Source: Pseudomonas laurentiana (GTDB lineage Bacteria > Pseudomonadota > Gammaproteobacteria > Pseudomonadales > Pseudomonadaceae). Taken from it: a stretch of 64,000 nucleotides of DNA. The first letter of the stretch is position 1; the number at the start of each line of letters is the position of its first letter. Below the pieces are notes generated by a model. That model was not told the origin of the DNA and did not search any database. It saw only the letters and a program-made list of their open reading frames with translations. The stretch spans positions 80,975-144,974 of the forward strand of contig NZ_BMQU01000016.1 of the NCBI RefSeq assembly GCF_014648275.1. Direction: 5' to 3'. Below are positions 27,443-36,347 of the stretch, in pieces. The position numbers were made by a program, and so were the translations under genes.

Positions 27443-27724
27443 TCAGAGTTGCGGCCAAACCGGTCGCGTTCCACGCCGCTGGGCATCGAGAATCGCCCGA
27501 CACAGCGAGCACAGGCGACGATCACGGTAGATCGAGCGCTCTACCCCGGACCATCGCGGCTGAGCGGGCAGCAACGTACCGCACAAGGTACGGTCGGCCG
27601 AACACCCCAATTCAAGTTGGCGAGCCACCAGATGAACGCGGATCTCCTGGCAGGCGAACAGATCGAGCTGTTCGTCAGGCTCGATCAATTGATAGGCATA
27701 CAGGGACCAGGCAGGACGCGGCAT
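27443..27724 (-). CDS. Conserved hypothetical protein, cysteine-containing
   Basis: 93 residues. No domain recognised. Features: an acidic N-terminal segment (LIEPDEQLDLFACQEIRVHL), cysteines in CSADRTLC and a C-terminal CSLC motif next to RRTG-type basic residues, suggesting possible metal binding. No signal peptide. Start at 27724 (MPRPAWSLY) with GGAG upstream; the frame is open four codons further. It lies between the YkuD gene and tesA on the same strand, an order that I recall as typical of Pseudomonas. Confidence 0.75.
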   Translation of the reverse strand: MPRPAWSLYAYQLIEPDEQLDLFACQEIRVHLVARQLELGCSADRTLCGTLLPAQPRWSGVERSIYRDRRLCSLCRAILDAQRRGTRPVWPQL

Positions 27725-27780
27725 TGAGGGCTCCAAATCGGGGGCGCAACATTAGCCGAAAGCCGGTCACTAGAAAAGCG

Positions 27781-28386
27781 TCATAACAGCGGTTTTATCA
27801 CCGGCCAGGCATTATCCAGCAGCCGCTGCTGCGCGCCCTGCGCCGGATGCAGCCCATCGGCCTGCATCAACTCGGGCACGCCACCCACGCCCTCCAGGAA
27901 AAACGGTACCAAGGGCACCTGTTTGTCCTTGGCCAGGTTGTCATACACCTTGGCAAACGCTTCGGTATAACGCACCCCGTAGTTGGGCGGCAGACGCATG
28001 CCCAGCAACACCACCTTGGCACCCGCAGCACGGGAACGGTCGATCATCGAAGCAAGATTTTGTTGCAATTGCGCGGGCAACTGCCCACGCAGGCCATCGT
28101 TGCCACCCAACTCCAGCACCACCAGCTCGGGCTTGTGCTCTGCAAGCAGCGCAGGCAGGCGCGCCTGGCCTCCTGCACTGGTATCGCCACTGATTGACGC
28201 GTTGACCACCTGGCTGTCGAATCCCTCGGTTTTCAGACGTGCCTGCAACAACGACACCCACCCCTGACGGGTATCCAGGCCGAAACCCGCGCTGATACTA
28301 TCCCCGACGATCAACACGGTACCCGCCGTGGCAAGCTGCGCCATGCACAGCAAGGCCAGACCGGCACTCAATAACCACACTCGCAT
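27781..28386 (-). CDS. tesA: Acyl-CoA thioesterase I / lysophospholipase L1 (arylesterase)
   Basis: 201 residues. A periplasmic SGNH hydrolase: signal peptide about 1-21 (ending ATAG), block I GDSISAGFG (nucleophile serine), block III GGNDGLRG and block V DGLHPAQGAQ (Asp-His of the triad). It hydrolyses acyl thioesters and other esters. The start codon is only 10 bp from that of the divergent ABC-ATPase gene, as in the E. coli tesA-ybbA arrangement; the ribosome-binding site GGAG lies inside the 5' end of the neighbouring gene on the other strand. Confidence 0.95.
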   Translation of the reverse strand: MRVWLLSAGLALLCMAQLATAGTVLIVGDSISAGFGLDTRQGWVSLLQARLKTEGFDSQVVNASISGDTSAGGQARLPALLAEHKPELVVLELGGNDGLRGQLPAQLQQNLASMIDRSRAAGAKVVLLGMRLPPNYGVRYTEAFAKVYDNLAKDKQVPLVPFFLEGVGGVPELMQADGLHPAQGAQQRLLDNAWPVIKPLL

Positions 28387-28396
28387 CGGATTCTCC

Positions 28397-29080
28397 ATGG
28401 GCCCCAGCATTCTCATTGCGCAGAACCTTAGCAAAGTGGTTCCCAGCGCGGAAGGCGATCTGACTATCCTGCATGAACTGTCGCTGGACCTGAAACAGGG
28501 CGACAGCCTGGCCATCGTGGGTGCCTCGGGCTCCGGCAAGTCGACACTGCTCGGCCTGCTCGCCGGCCTGGACCTGCCCAGCGCCGGCACCGTCACCCTG
28601 GCCGGGAACGATCTTGGCTCCCTGGACGAAGACCGTCGTGCCCAGGTACGCGCCGAACATGTCGGCTTCGTTTTCCAGTCGTTCCAATTGCTGGACAGCC
28701 TGAGTGCGCTGGAGAACGTCATGCTACCGCTGGAACTCGACGACCGCCCCGACGCCCGCGAGCACGCTCGCAGCCTGCTGGAGCGGGTCGGCCTGGGCCA
28801 ACGCCTGAGCCATTTGCCACGCCAGCTTTCCGGTGGCGAACAGCAGCGAGTGGCCATCGCCCGCGCCTTTGCCGCAGACCCTGCCGTGCTGTTTGCCGAT
28901 GAACCGACCGGCAACCTCGACAGCCACACAGGCGAGCGTATTAGCGACCTGTTGTTTGAGCTGAACCAGGAACGTGGCACGACGTTGGTACTGGTCACCC
29001 ACGATGAACGCCTGGCCAAGCGCTGCCGTCGCCTGATCCACCTGGAAGCGGGTCGCCTGGTCACCCCCCTGGAGCCCTGA
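28397..29080 (+). CDS. ybbA: ABC transporter ATP-binding protein (YbbA / LolD-like)
   Basis: 227 residues, a MacB/LolD-type ATPase. Walker A GASGSGKST (about 43-51), Q-loop FQSFQLL, signature LSGGEQQR, Walker B AVLFADEPTGNLD and H-loop VTHDE are all intact. It pairs with the large permease encoded immediately downstream (TGATG overlap). In E. coli the equivalent pair YbbA-YbbP also lies divergent from tesA; the substrate is not firmly known. The start at 28397 (MGPSILIAQ) is preferred because the upstream extension would overlap tesA. Confidence 0.94.
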   Translation: MGPSILIAQNLSKVVPSAEGDLTILHELSLDLKQGDSLAIVGASGSGKSTLLGLLAGLDLPSAGTVTLAGNDLGSLDEDRRAQVRAEHVGFVFQSFQLLDSLSALENVMLPLELDDRPDAREHARSLLERVGLGQRLSHLPRQLSGGEQQRVAIARAFAADPAVLFADEPTGNLDSHTGERISDLLFELNQERGTTLVLVTHDERLAKRCRRLIHLEAGRLVTPLEP

Positions 29081-31587
29081 TGGCACACCTGTCGTTTTTC
29101 CGTCTGCTGAGCCTGGCATTACGTCAGTTGCTGCGCGATGCACGTGCGGGCGAGTTGCGCGTGCTGTTCTTTGCCTTGGTCATCGCGGTGACCGCCAGCA
29201 CCGCCATCGGCTACTTCGGCGCACGCCTGAATGGCGCCATGCTGCTGCGCGCCACCGAATTTCTTGGAGCCGACCTGGTACTGCAAGGCAGTTCACCGGC
29301 GAACACCGCGCAAATCAACACCGGGATCGATCAGGGGCTCGAACATGCGCGTGTCGTAGAGTTTTCCAGTGTCATCGCCACCGACAGCGGCATCCAGCTC
29401 TCCAGTATCAAGGCGACAGACAACAACTACCCACTGCGCGGTGAATTGCGCAGCGCGGCAGAGCCCTATGGCACGGAGACCCCCGGCAAAGGCCCGGCGC
29501 CGGGCGAAGCCTGGGTCGAGTCGCGCCTGCTGGCAGCACTGAATCTTAAAGTCGGTGACAGCATCGACGTCGGCATGAAGACCCTGCGCATGAGCCGGGT
29601 GCTGACCTATGAGCCGGACCGCGCCGGCAACTTCTACAGCCTGACGCCCAGGGTACTGATCAACCTGGCCGACCTTGACGCTACGGGCGTGGTTCAACCC
29701 GGCAGTCGGGTCACCTACCGCGACCTGTGGCGTGGCGCACCTGCGGCGCTGGTCGCCTATCAGGAGGCGATCAAACCGACGCTCGCGGCCCACCAGCAAC
29801 TGCTGAATTCACGTGACGGCAACCGCCAGATCGGCGGCGCCCTGGGCAAGGCCGAACGTTACCTGAACATGGCCAGCCTGGTGGCCGTACTGCTGGCAGG
29901 CGTGGCGGTGGCCCTGTCGGCCAGCCGTTTCGCCAGCCGGCGTTTCGATGCCAGCGCCCTGCTGCGTTGCCTGGGCCTTTCGCGGCGCCAGGCACTCCTG
30001 CTGTTTAGCCTGCAACTGGCAATACTTGGCGGCATAGCAGCCTTCAGTGGCGCATTGCTGGGCTGGCTGGCCCAGTTTGGCCTGTTCCAACTGCTCAAAG
30101 GCTTGTTGCCCGACGAGATTCCGCCAGGCGGTATTGCCCCGGCACTGGCCGGCATAGCGACCGGCCTGGTGGCATTGGCGGGCTTCGCATTGCCTCCCTT
30201 GGCTGCATTGGGCCGGGTTCCCCCTTTGCGCGTGCTACGCCGCGACCTGCTGCCCGTGCCGCCAAGCAGTTGGTTGGTCTATGGCGCGGCACTGTTCGCC
30301 CTCGGCCTGATCATGTGGCGGTTAAGCCTGGACCTGCTACTGACGTTTGCACTGCTAGGGGGCGGCCTGATCGCGGCCCTGCTGCTCGGCGGTTTGTTGC
30401 TGCTTGGCTTGCGCAGCCTGCGCCGCCTGCTGGCCAACGCACCCCTGGCGTGGCGCCTGGGCCTCGGTCAATTACTGCGCCATCCGCTGGGCGCTGCGGG
30501 TCAGTCACTGGCCTTTGGCCTGATCCTTCTGGCCATGGCACTGATCGCCCTGCTACGCGGCGAACTGCTCGACACCTGGCAGAACCAACTGCCCAAGGAT
30601 GCGCCCAACTATTTTGCCTTGAACATCCTGCCGGATGACAAGGGCGACTTTGCCCACCGTCTGAGCGAGTTCTCCGCCCAGGCCGCCCCCCTGTTCCCGG
30701 TAATCCCCGGTCGCCTTACGCACATCAACGGCGAAGCAGTACAGCAAATCGTCAGCAAGGACTCTACCGGCGACCGCGCCATTCAGCGTGACCTGAGCCT
30801 GACCTGGGCAGCCGATCTGCCTCAGGGCAACACCCTCAGTGCCGGTCAGTGGTGGCAGGCCAATCCCCCGGCAGACGCGCTTCCCGGCGTATCGGTCGAA
30901 GCCGACCTGGCCGCAAGCCTGAAGCTCAAACTCGGTGACCACTTGACGTTCAGCATTGGTGGCATGGAGCGCGAGGCTCAGGTCAGCAGCCTGCGCACCG
31001 TCAACTGGGACAGTTTCCAACCCAACTTCTACATGATCTTCCAGCCCGGTACCCTACAGGACCTGCCAACCACCTACCTGACCAGCTTCTACCTGGCACC
31101 TGGTCACGACCAACAACTGGTGGCCCTGTCCCGCGCCTTCCCGGCGGTGACGATCCTCCAGGTCGACGCCTTGCTCAATCAACTGCGCAGTATCCTCGGG
31201 CAAGTGACACTGGCGGTGGAGTATGTCCTGCTGTTTGTCTTGGCTGCCGGCTTGACCGTGCTGTTCGCCGGCCTGCAGGCAACGCTCGACGAACGCATTC
31301 ACCAAGGTGCGCTACTGCGAGCATTGGGGGCCGGTCGCAGCGTATTGATCAAGACCCGGCGTATCGAGTTTGGCTTGCTGGGTGCGGCCAGTGGCTTGCT
31401 CGCTGCGCTGGGCACCGAACTGATCAGCCTGCTGCTGTATCACTATGCCTTTGACCTGAAATGGAGCCCGCACCCCTGGCTGCTGGTATTACCGCTACTG
31501 GGCGCGTTGCTGATTGGTGGCGCCGGGGTATTCGGCACGCGCCGTGCGCTCAATGCCAGCCCACTGACCGTGCTGCGCGAGGGCTGA
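29080..31587 (+). CDS. ybbP: ABC transporter permease (YbbP-like, FtsX superfamily)
   Basis: 835 residues with about ten membrane helices: one near 20-45, a block at about 265-500 and a C-terminal block at about 705-830. Two large periplasmic regions separate them, the MacB/FtsX duplicated arrangement. Motifs such as RRFDASALLRCLGLSRRQ and ALLRALGAGRSVL are the conserved cytoplasmic loops contacting the ATPase. Function in export or extraction of an envelope lipid or lipophilic compound is inferred from the family and from linkage to tesA. The start codon overlaps the stop of the ATPase gene. Confidence 0.93.
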   Translation: MAHLSFFRLLSLALRQLLRDARAGELRVLFFALVIAVTASTAIGYFGARLNGAMLLRATEFLGADLVLQGSSPANTAQINTGIDQGLEHARVVEFSSVIATDSGIQLSSIKATDNNYPLRGELRSAAEPYGTETPGKGPAPGEAWVESRLLAALNLKVGDSIDVGMKTLRMSRVLTYEPDRAGNFYSLTPRVLINLADLDATGVVQPGSRVTYRDLWRGAPAALVAYQEAIKPTLAAHQQLLNSRDGNRQIGGALGKAERYLNMASLVAVLLAGVAVALSASRFASRRFDASALLRCLGLSRRQALLLFSLQLAILGGIAAFSGALLGWLAQFGLFQLLKGLLPDEIPPGGIAPALAGIATGLVALAGFALPPLAALGRVPPLRVLRRDLLPVPPSSWLVYGAALFALGLIMWRLSLDLLLTFALLGGGLIAALLLGGLLLLGLRSLRRLLANAPLAWRLGLGQLLRHPLGAAGQSLAFGLILLAMALIALLRGELLDTWQNQLPKDAPNYFALNILPDDKGDFAHRLSEFSAQAAPLFPVIPGRLTHINGEAVQQIVSKDSTGDRAIQRDLSLTWAADLPQGNTLSAGQWWQANPPADALPGVSVEADLAASLKLKLGDHLTFSIGGMEREAQVSSLRTVNWDSFQPNFYMIFQPGTLQDLPTTYLTSFYLAPGHDQQLVALSRAFPAVTILQVDALLNQLRSILGQVTLAVEYVLLFVLAAGLTVLFAGLQATLDERIHQGALLRALGAGRSVLIKTRRIEFGLLGAASGLLAALGTELISLLLYHYAFDLKWSPHPWLLVLPLLGALLIGGAGVFGTRRALNASPLTVLREG

Positions 31588-31656
31588 TAGACTCGCGATG
31601 CTCACTGAAACAGACCACTACGAACATCAGGCAATCACTAAGAGACACCCTGCCCC

Positions 31657-32154
31657 ATGAGCCGTTATCGCCCGCCGCGCAGTGCCGGCACCGCTTTGAT
31701 CACACCGGAAGGCGAAGCGCGCATGCGTGCTGAGCTACACGAACTCTGGCATGTGCGCCGCCCCCAAGTCACCCAGGCCGTCAGCGAAGCGGCGGCTCAA
31801 GGCGACCGTTCGGAAAACGCGGAATACACCTACGGCAAGAAGATGCTGCGTGAAATCGACAGCCGTGTACGCTTCCTGACCAAACGACTGGAAAGCCTCA
31901 AGGTTGTCGACGAGCGACCCAGCGACCCGAACAAGGTTTATTTCGGTGCCTGGGTCACCATCGAGAACGAGGACGGCGAGCAGTCGCGCTACCGCATCGT
32001 CGGCCCGGATGAACTGGACCTCAAACTGGGCCTGATCAGCATCGACTCACCGCTGGCCCGCGCCCTGATCGGCAAGGCCCTGGACGCCGAAGTGCGGGTG
32101 CAGGCACCCACCGGCGAGCAACTCATCTACATCGTCGAAATCGACTACCCGTGA
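31657..32154 (+). CDS. greB: Transcription elongation factor GreB
   Basis: 165 residues. GreB rescues backtracked RNA polymerase by stimulating transcript cleavage. The N-terminal coiled coil (about 15-85) carries the acidic tip [20 protein letters not shown], and the C-terminal FKBP-like domain (about 90-165) binds polymerase. The basic patch around RRPQ and [13 protein letters not shown] favours GreB over GreA. It follows the ABC permease by 69 bp and may be read through from it. Confidence 0.95.
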   Translation: MSRYRPPRSAGTALITPEGEARMRAELHELWHVRRPQVTQAVSEAAAQGDRSENAEYTYGKKMLREIDSRVRFLTKRLESLKVVDERPSDPNKVYFGAWVTIENEDGEQSRYRIVGPDELDLKLGLISIDSPLARALIGKALDAEVRVQAPTGEQLIYIVEIDYP

Positions 32155-32198
32155 ATGCCTGCGCCGCCCCTTGAGGTCACGGCGCACAACGAGGCGGG

Positions 32199-32507
32199 TC
32201 ACGCGCGGGTGATCAGCCCTTGGCTAGCGATACGGGTCAGATGGCCAATGACCTCTGCGGCCTCTTCTGCCGAGGGCGACTGCACCACAGCCAAATCGAA
32301 ACGGTCATTGCCGAAGCCACCCAGTGCAACGTTGTTGTCGGCAAACTGGATCAGGAAGGCCGTGGCACGGCCTTTACGGCGAGGCCAACCATCGAGGTAA
32401 CGCAGGAGTGTCGGTTGATGCTGGCCGCCCAGCAGAATACGTGGCGTACGCGCCGCTTGGCTGGCAGGAAGGGGGCTTAGGCAAACACTGGTACGTGGGC
32501 AACTCAT
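32199..32507 (-). CDS. Uncharacterised 102-residue protein behind a candidate riboswitch
   Basis: I do not recognise a domain. The product is soluble, with a basic N-terminal half (PRILLGGQHQPTLLRYLDGW) and a C-terminal half containing VALGGFGNDRFDLAVVQSP and EEAAEVIGHLTRIASQGL, which reads as alternating beta and alpha segments. Codon use is like that of neighbouring genes, and GCGGAG stands 9 bp before the ATG at 32507. The gene has its own near-consensus promoter and a 130-nt structured leader (32508-32640), so it is probably real and regulated post-initiation. It converges with greB. The ligand and function are unknown. Confidence 0.7.
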   Translation of the reverse strand: MSCPRTSVCLSPLPASQAARTPRILLGGQHQPTLLRYLDGWPRRKGRATAFLIQFADNNVALGGFGNDRFDLAVVQSPSAEEAAEVIGHLTRIASQGLITRA

Positions 32508-32640
32508 GGAGTGATTCTCCGCCTCGCAGATCCCGCTGGGCTGCGGTGGGAGGCGTCACCGAACCAGCGTTTTAGCGGTATTCGGTCACTCGTTTCGGAG
32601 TGCCCTGCGCCCCGCAAGTAGCTGTTTAAATCGGCGCAAG
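32508..32640 (-). promoter_or_regulatory. Candidate SAM-II-like riboswitch leader
   Basis: Reading on the minus strand from 32640: stem P1 CTTGCGCC / GGCGCAGG (32640-32633 with 32611-32604); loop with GATTTAAAC; pseudoknot CAGC...GCGG (32624-32621, 32615-32612) with CCGC...GCTG (32578-32575, 32568-32565), the latter split by TAAAAC. This order of GATTTAA, TTGC and GCTAAAA around an H-type pseudoknot is the SAM-II core. A 5-bp hairpin (CACTC/GAGTG) and a closing ACCGAA/TTCGGT pair are insertions. Downstream, GCCT/AGGC and CGCAG/CTGCG stems end right before the GGAG ribosome-binding site (32520-32517). Confidence 0.6.
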
Positions 32641-32645
32641 TCAGC

Positions 32646-32675
32646 ATCCTAGAGAAGCGGCGGGCGGGCTGTCAA
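32646..32675 (-). promoter_or_regulatory. Sigma-70 promoter of the structured leader
   Basis: Perfect -35 TTGACA (32675-32670), 18-bp spacer, -10 TAGGAT (32651-32646). The expected start, 6-7 bp downstream, is 32639-32640, exactly the first base of the P1 stem. Confidence 0.75.
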
Positions 32676-32683
32676 CACACTCA

Positions 32684-32711
32684 GAAACAAAAGGCCTGCG
32701 ATGCAGGCCTT
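32684..32711 (-). terminator. doxX terminator
   Basis: On the minus strand AAGGCCTGC (32711-32703) / GCAGGCCTT (32699-32691), loop ATC, followed by TTGTTTC. It ends doxX transcription just before the promoter at 32675. Confidence 0.85.
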
Positions 32712-32748
32712 ATGCGTTTTCTGTGGGGTGCAGGCTTGCCTGAAAGGG

Positions 32749-33180
32749 CTACTTGGCGATCAGACCGTCCACCGATGCCTTGCCCGCGCCCTCGAACAGG
32801 ACTGCCAGCGAACCACCCAGCAAGGCCAAGGCGAACTCGTAGCCATTGTTGGCCATGAACAATCCGTTGTGGATATGGGCCGAGAAGATGGCAACGATCA
32901 GGGTCACCACCAGCGCCAGCGCTGCGGGACGGGCCAGCAAGCCAAGCACCAGCGCCAGCCCACCGAAGAACTCGGCACCACCGGACATCAGCGCCATCAA
33001 CAACCCAGGCGCAAGGCCCAGGCTTTCCATGAACTGGGCTGTACCAGCCAGACCACCACCGCCAAACAGACCAAAGAGCTTCTGCGCCCCATGGGCCATG
33101 AAGATGATCCCGACCATCACACGTACCAGTGTAAGGCCCCAGCCAGCGCGGCTGATCAGTACGGAGTTGAGCGCTTTCAT
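32749..33180 (-). CDS. DoxX-family membrane protein
   Basis: 143 residues with four membrane helices (about 15-35, 55-75, 80-100, 110-130). The family motif LTLVRVMVGIIFMAHGAQKLFG is in the first helix region (about 14-35). DoxX proteins are small quinone-oxidoreductase-like or redox-stress associated membrane proteins; the specific role is unknown. Start at 33180 with AAGGAA at good spacing. A terminator follows and a long AT-rich promoter region precedes it. Confidence 0.88.
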   Translation of the reverse strand: MKALNSVLISRAGWGLTLVRVMVGIIFMAHGAQKLFGLFGGGGLAGTAQFMESLGLAPGLLMALMSGGAEFFGGLALVLGLLARPAALALVVTLIVAIFSAHIHNGLFMANNGYEFALALLGGSLAVLFEGAGKASVDGLIAK

Positions 33181-33488
33181 TAGGTATTCCTTTAGCAAGT
33201 GAGGAGAAGTTGGTCGCCATATTAATCAAATCCATAAATGCTAAAAGCGCAAAAATCCTACAATAACAATCGATTTTATTGATAAATAGACCGAACCGTC
33301 CCTAGGCTTCTATCGGTACTTCAGGCGCTCACCTTCAATCGATCGCCAGAACGTATCTGTTCGCACCTTCACGTACGGTGCCTGCGGGACTTGAGCGGAA
33401 AGCACCGTTAAACAGGTTGAAAAACTTGCATTTATTGTTATTTTCCAAGGATTTTCAGGCATAAAAGCCACTCTTTCGAGGTAGGACC
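33181..33488. other. 308-bp AT-rich region between divergent doxX and tatD
   Basis: No coding sequence seen. It should hold both promoters. Two short AATAACAAT stretches (around 33261 on the plus strand and around 33436 on the minus strand) resemble Hfq/Crc A-rich motifs, but they are far from the start codons and I draw no conclusion. Confidence 0.6.
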
Positions 33489-34295
33489 ATGGAACTCATC
33501 GACATCGGCGTTAACCTGACCAACCCGAGCTTTGCTGGCCAACAGGCCGCTTTGCTTGAGCGTGCCGAGGCCGCCGGTGTAAGCCAGATGCTGGTTACGG
33601 GTACCAGCCTGGCAGGCAGCGAGCAGGCACTGGAACTGTGCCTGCAACTTGATGAACCGGGCCTGCGCTTGTTCAGTACTGCGGGCATCCACCCCCACGA
33701 TGCCAGCAGTTGGACAACGGACAGTGCTCGCCAACTGCGAACACTCCTGGAGCAGCCACGTGTGCGCGCGGTGGGTGAATGCGGACTGGACTTCAATCGC
33801 GACTTTTCCCCTCGCCCTAAGCAGGAAAAAGTCCTGGAGGAGCACCTGAGCCTGGCGGCTGAACTGCAGATGCCGGTATTCCTCCATGAACGCGATGCCA
33901 GCGAACGTCTGCTGCAGATCCTCAAGGGCTTTCGTGATCGCCTACCTGCCGCCGTGGTGCATTGCTTCACAGGCGAACGCACCGCGCTGTTCGGTTACCT
34001 CGATCTGGACCTGCATATCGGGATCACAGGCTGGATCTGCGACGAGCGCCGCGGCACACACCTTCACCCACTGGTCAGCAGCATTCCTCGGGGCCGACTG
34101 ATGCTTGAAAGCGATGCCCCCTACCTGCTACCGCGCAGCCTGCGACCCAAACCTAAAAGTGGCCGCAACGAGCCGGCCTTTCTGCCTGAAGTGCTCAATG
34201 AAGTGGCGCGTCATCGCGGCGAAACCCCAGAACAGGTAGCAGGCCATACCACCGCCTGCGCCCGGGCCTTCTTCAGCCTGCCGGAGATTGCTTGA
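33489..34295 (+). CDS. tatD: TatD-family metal-dependent DNase
   Basis: 268 residues, a TIM-barrel amidohydrolase-like nuclease. The N-terminus [15 protein letters not shown] has D-x-G-x-N instead of the H-x-H of YcfH/YjjV paralogues, which identifies TatD proper. Other metal ligands: [39 protein letters not shown] and [12 protein letters not shown]. It has 3'-5' exonuclease activity in E. coli and is linked to DNA repair or degradation. It is not with tatABC here. GAGGTAGGA precedes the ATG. Confidence 0.94.
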   Translation: MELIDIGVNLTNPSFAGQQAALLERAEAAGVSQMLVTGTSLAGSEQALELCLQLDEPGLRLFSTAGIHPHDASSWTTDSARQLRTLLEQPRVRAVGECGLDFNRDFSPRPKQEKVLEEHLSLAAELQMPVFLHERDASERLLQILKGFRDRLPAAVVHCFTGERTALFGYLDLDLHIGITGWICDERRGTHLHPLVSSIPRGRLMLESDAPYLLPRSLRPKPKSGRNEPAFLPEVLNEVARHRGETPEQVAGHTTACARAFFSLPEIA

Positions 34296-34305
34296 CGCAT
34301 ATCAA
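34292..34305 (+). promoter_or_regulatory. Probable Anr box upstream of the chemoreceptor gene
   Basis: TTGACGCATATCAA matches the Anr consensus TTGAT-N4-ATCAA at 9 of 10 positions. It overlaps the tatD stop codon. A weak -10 (AATGAT, 34331-34336) would put the start about 44 bp from the box centre. Confidence 0.55.
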
Positions 34306-34381
34306 GACTTACCCGTAAAAGCGAAGGCAAAATGATGGCACCTTGCCAAAAATAACTCCGCTCAATCAGAGAAGACCTACC

Positions 34382-35860
34382 ATGGGTGCCTGGCTTAGCA
34401 ATATCTCCCTGAAATACAAATTCTGGGCCGTCAACGCTGTCGCCTTCGTCACAACGTTGTTCCTGGTGCTGTATGCCGTGCACCTGGAGCAGCAAGCCCG
34501 GGCCGAAGAAGCCCAGAACAAGGCGCAGACGGAAGCACGTCTGCTGGCGGCCTGGCCTGCGGGCCAACCGCTGCCTCAGGATCATCGATACCTGAACATC
34601 AGTGCCGGGCAAACCCCAAGCTTCAATGGCGAAGCCCTGCCCGCCTTGAGCACGGCACAAGGCTGGGTCTCGTTGAGCCGCTTTCCGGTGCTGGGCGACG
34701 ACCCGCTGGTTGGCGCCCAGGTCATCAGCCGCGACGGTCAGCAGATCGCAGTGATGGCCCAGGCCCCGAGCCTGTTTCAAGTGTTCAGCGACCGATTCGT
34801 CAACTATGCCGTGTGCGTACTGATCCTGATGCTGGCCATGCTCTGCGCCTCGCAACTGCTGATCCGGTTCCTGCTCAGCCAGCTCAACACGCTCAAGGAC
34901 GTGATGCTCCATGTGGAGAAGACCGGTGACCTGTCGGCCCGGGTACCACTGGCCTGCGGCGATGAAGTCGGGCAGATGGCCTCGGCATTCAATGCCATGC
35001 AGACCACCTATCACCGCGTCGTCAACACCGTCGCTCGCACGGCAGCGCAACTTGACTCCGGCGCGGCACGCCTGGCCGCAAGCATGAGCGAGGTACGCCA
35101 CGGCATGCTTGGCCAACAAAGTGAAACCGACCAGGCCGCGACGGCGATCAACGAAATGTCCGCCACCGTGTACCACATTGCTCAGCATGCCGGCGCTACC
35201 CGCGACCTGTCGCAGACTGCTGACGCCCTGGCCGGCAGCGGCCAGGAAGTGGTCAGCCGGGTACAGACCTCGATTGCCGGATTGTCCAGCGGTGTGCAGC
35301 AAACCGCTGAAATGATCCACCAGCTCGCCGAAGACAGCCAGAAGATCAATGGTGTGGTGAACGTGATCCACAGCATCGCCGAGCAAACCAACCTGCTCGC
35401 CCTCAACGCCGCCATCGAGGCCGCACGTGCGGGTGACCTGGGCCGTGGTTTCGCGGTCGTCGCCGACGAGGTGCGCAATCTGGCCAAACGCGTGCAGACA
35501 TCCACCGACGAGATCACCACCATGGTCGCTGCCTTGCAAGCGGGTACCCGTGATGCCGTGGACTTCATGCAGGAAAGCTCGTACAAGGCCGACGATTGCG
35601 TCAAGCAGGCGCAGGAAGCTGGCGAAGCCTTGGCCGAGATCACCGGCGCCGTGGCGCAGATGCGTGAAAGCAATACCCAGATCGCTGTCGCAGCGGAACA
35701 ACAAAGCCAGGTGGCCGAAGAAATGAACCGCGCCGTGGTGAGTATCCGCGACGTCACCGAGGAAACCGTACAGCAGACCGTCGATTCGGCCACCACCAGC
35801 AGCGAACTGGCAACCCTGGCCGGCGAATTGAGCAAAGCCATCGGCCAGCTCAAGTTGTAA
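34382..35860 (+). CDS. Methyl-accepting chemotaxis protein
   Basis: 492 residues. First membrane helix about 13-34, a small periplasmic domain (35-137) with no recognised Cache or 4HB fold, second helix about 138-165, HAMP (166-220), then the signalling domain with the hairpin tip [19 protein letters not shown] and [16 protein letters not shown]. There is no C-terminal CheR/CheB tether (it ends QLKL). It should feed the CheA/CheW array. A likely Anr box upstream suggests expression at low oxygen. Start chosen at 34382 because the longer frame adds an unrelated 13-residue extension. Confidence 0.93.
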   Translation: MGAWLSNISLKYKFWAVNAVAFVTTLFLVLYAVHLEQQARAEEAQNKAQTEARLLAAWPAGQPLPQDHRYLNISAGQTPSFNGEALPALSTAQGWVSLSRFPVLGDDPLVGAQVISRDGQQIAVMAQAPSLFQVFSDRFVNYAVCVLILMLAMLCASQLLIRFLLSQLNTLKDVMLHVEKTGDLSARVPLACGDEVGQMASAFNAMQTTYHRVVNTVARTAAQLDSGAARLAASMSEVRHGMLGQQSETDQAATAINEMSATVYHIAQHAGATRDLSQTADALAGSGQEVVSRVQTSIAGLSSGVQQTAEMIHQLAEDSQKINGVVNVIHSIAEQTNLLALNAAIEAARAGDLGRGFAVVADEVRNLAKRVQTSTDEITTMVAALQAGTRDAVDFMQESSYKADDCVKQAQEAGEALAEITGAVAQMRESNTQIAVAAEQQSQVAEEMNRAVVSIRDVTEETVQQTVDSATTSSELATLAGELSKAIGQLKL

Positions 35861-35879
35861 CCCCGATAGACAGGCCCCA

Positions 35880-35901
35880 TTGGCCCTCATTCGAGGGCCA
35901 A
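35880..35901 (+). terminator. Hairpin after the chemoreceptor gene
   Basis: TTGGCCCTC / GAGGGCCAA (35880-35888, 35893-35901), ATTC loop; poor T-tract (CTATTCTT). Confidence 0.65.
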
Positions 35902-35946
35902 ACTATTCTTCAGGTATGAGTCGATAACTGCCTGAGGAGCCTTGCG

Positions 35947-36309
35947 ATGAGCAAACGCCTGCCCAACCTGCCCGCCTGGCAATGGCGAAATTACCATCAT
36001 CACCACCGTCACCCGACCAACCTGGCGCTGCACTTGATTGCCGTACCGTTGTTCGTCCTTGGCACGTTACTGGTGCTGACTGGCCTGTTCAATCTGGATC
36101 TGGGCGTCATGGCCGTGGGGGTGTTAGCCCTGTTCGCCGCGCTCACACTGCAGCGTCAGGGGCATCGTCTGGAAGCACAACAACCTGAACCCTTCAGTAA
36201 TCGCAAGGACGCTGTGCATAGGGTACTGGTGGAGCAATTCATTACCTTCCCGCGCTTTGTCCTCAGCGGTGCCTGGTGGCGCGCATGGCGCGAACGGCAC
36301 CGTCACTGA
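35947..36309 (+). CDS. Mpo1-like (DUF962) membrane protein
   Basis: 120 residues. The N-terminal W-R-N-Y-HHHH-R-H-P-T-N-x3-H segment (about 12-30) is the family's metal-binding signature, followed by two membrane helices (about 29-48 and 52-70) and a basic C-terminus. Yeast Mpo1 is an iron-dependent dioxygenase of 2-hydroxy fatty acids; bacterial homologues are uncharacterised. GAGGAG precedes the ATG. It converges with the CHAD gene. Confidence 0.82.
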   Translation: MSKRLPNLPAWQWRNYHHHHRHPTNLALHLIAVPLFVLGTLLVLTGLFNLDLGVMAVGVLALFAALTLQRQGHRLEAQQPEPFSNRKDAVHRVLVEQFITFPRFVLSGAWWRAWRERHRH

Positions 36310-36347
36310 CCTTGGGGGAAAAACTCAGGCCATGCCAATTGACCGGT

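Noticed and set aside
28387-29088. Long minus-strand frame extending tesA upstream (435 residues)
   Set aside because: The extra 230 residues are antisense to the ABC ATPase gene and lie before the tesA signal peptide.
33255-33445. A-rich AATAACAAT motifs as Hfq/Crc sites
   Set aside because: Far from the doxX and tatD start codons and explained by AT-rich promoter sequence.
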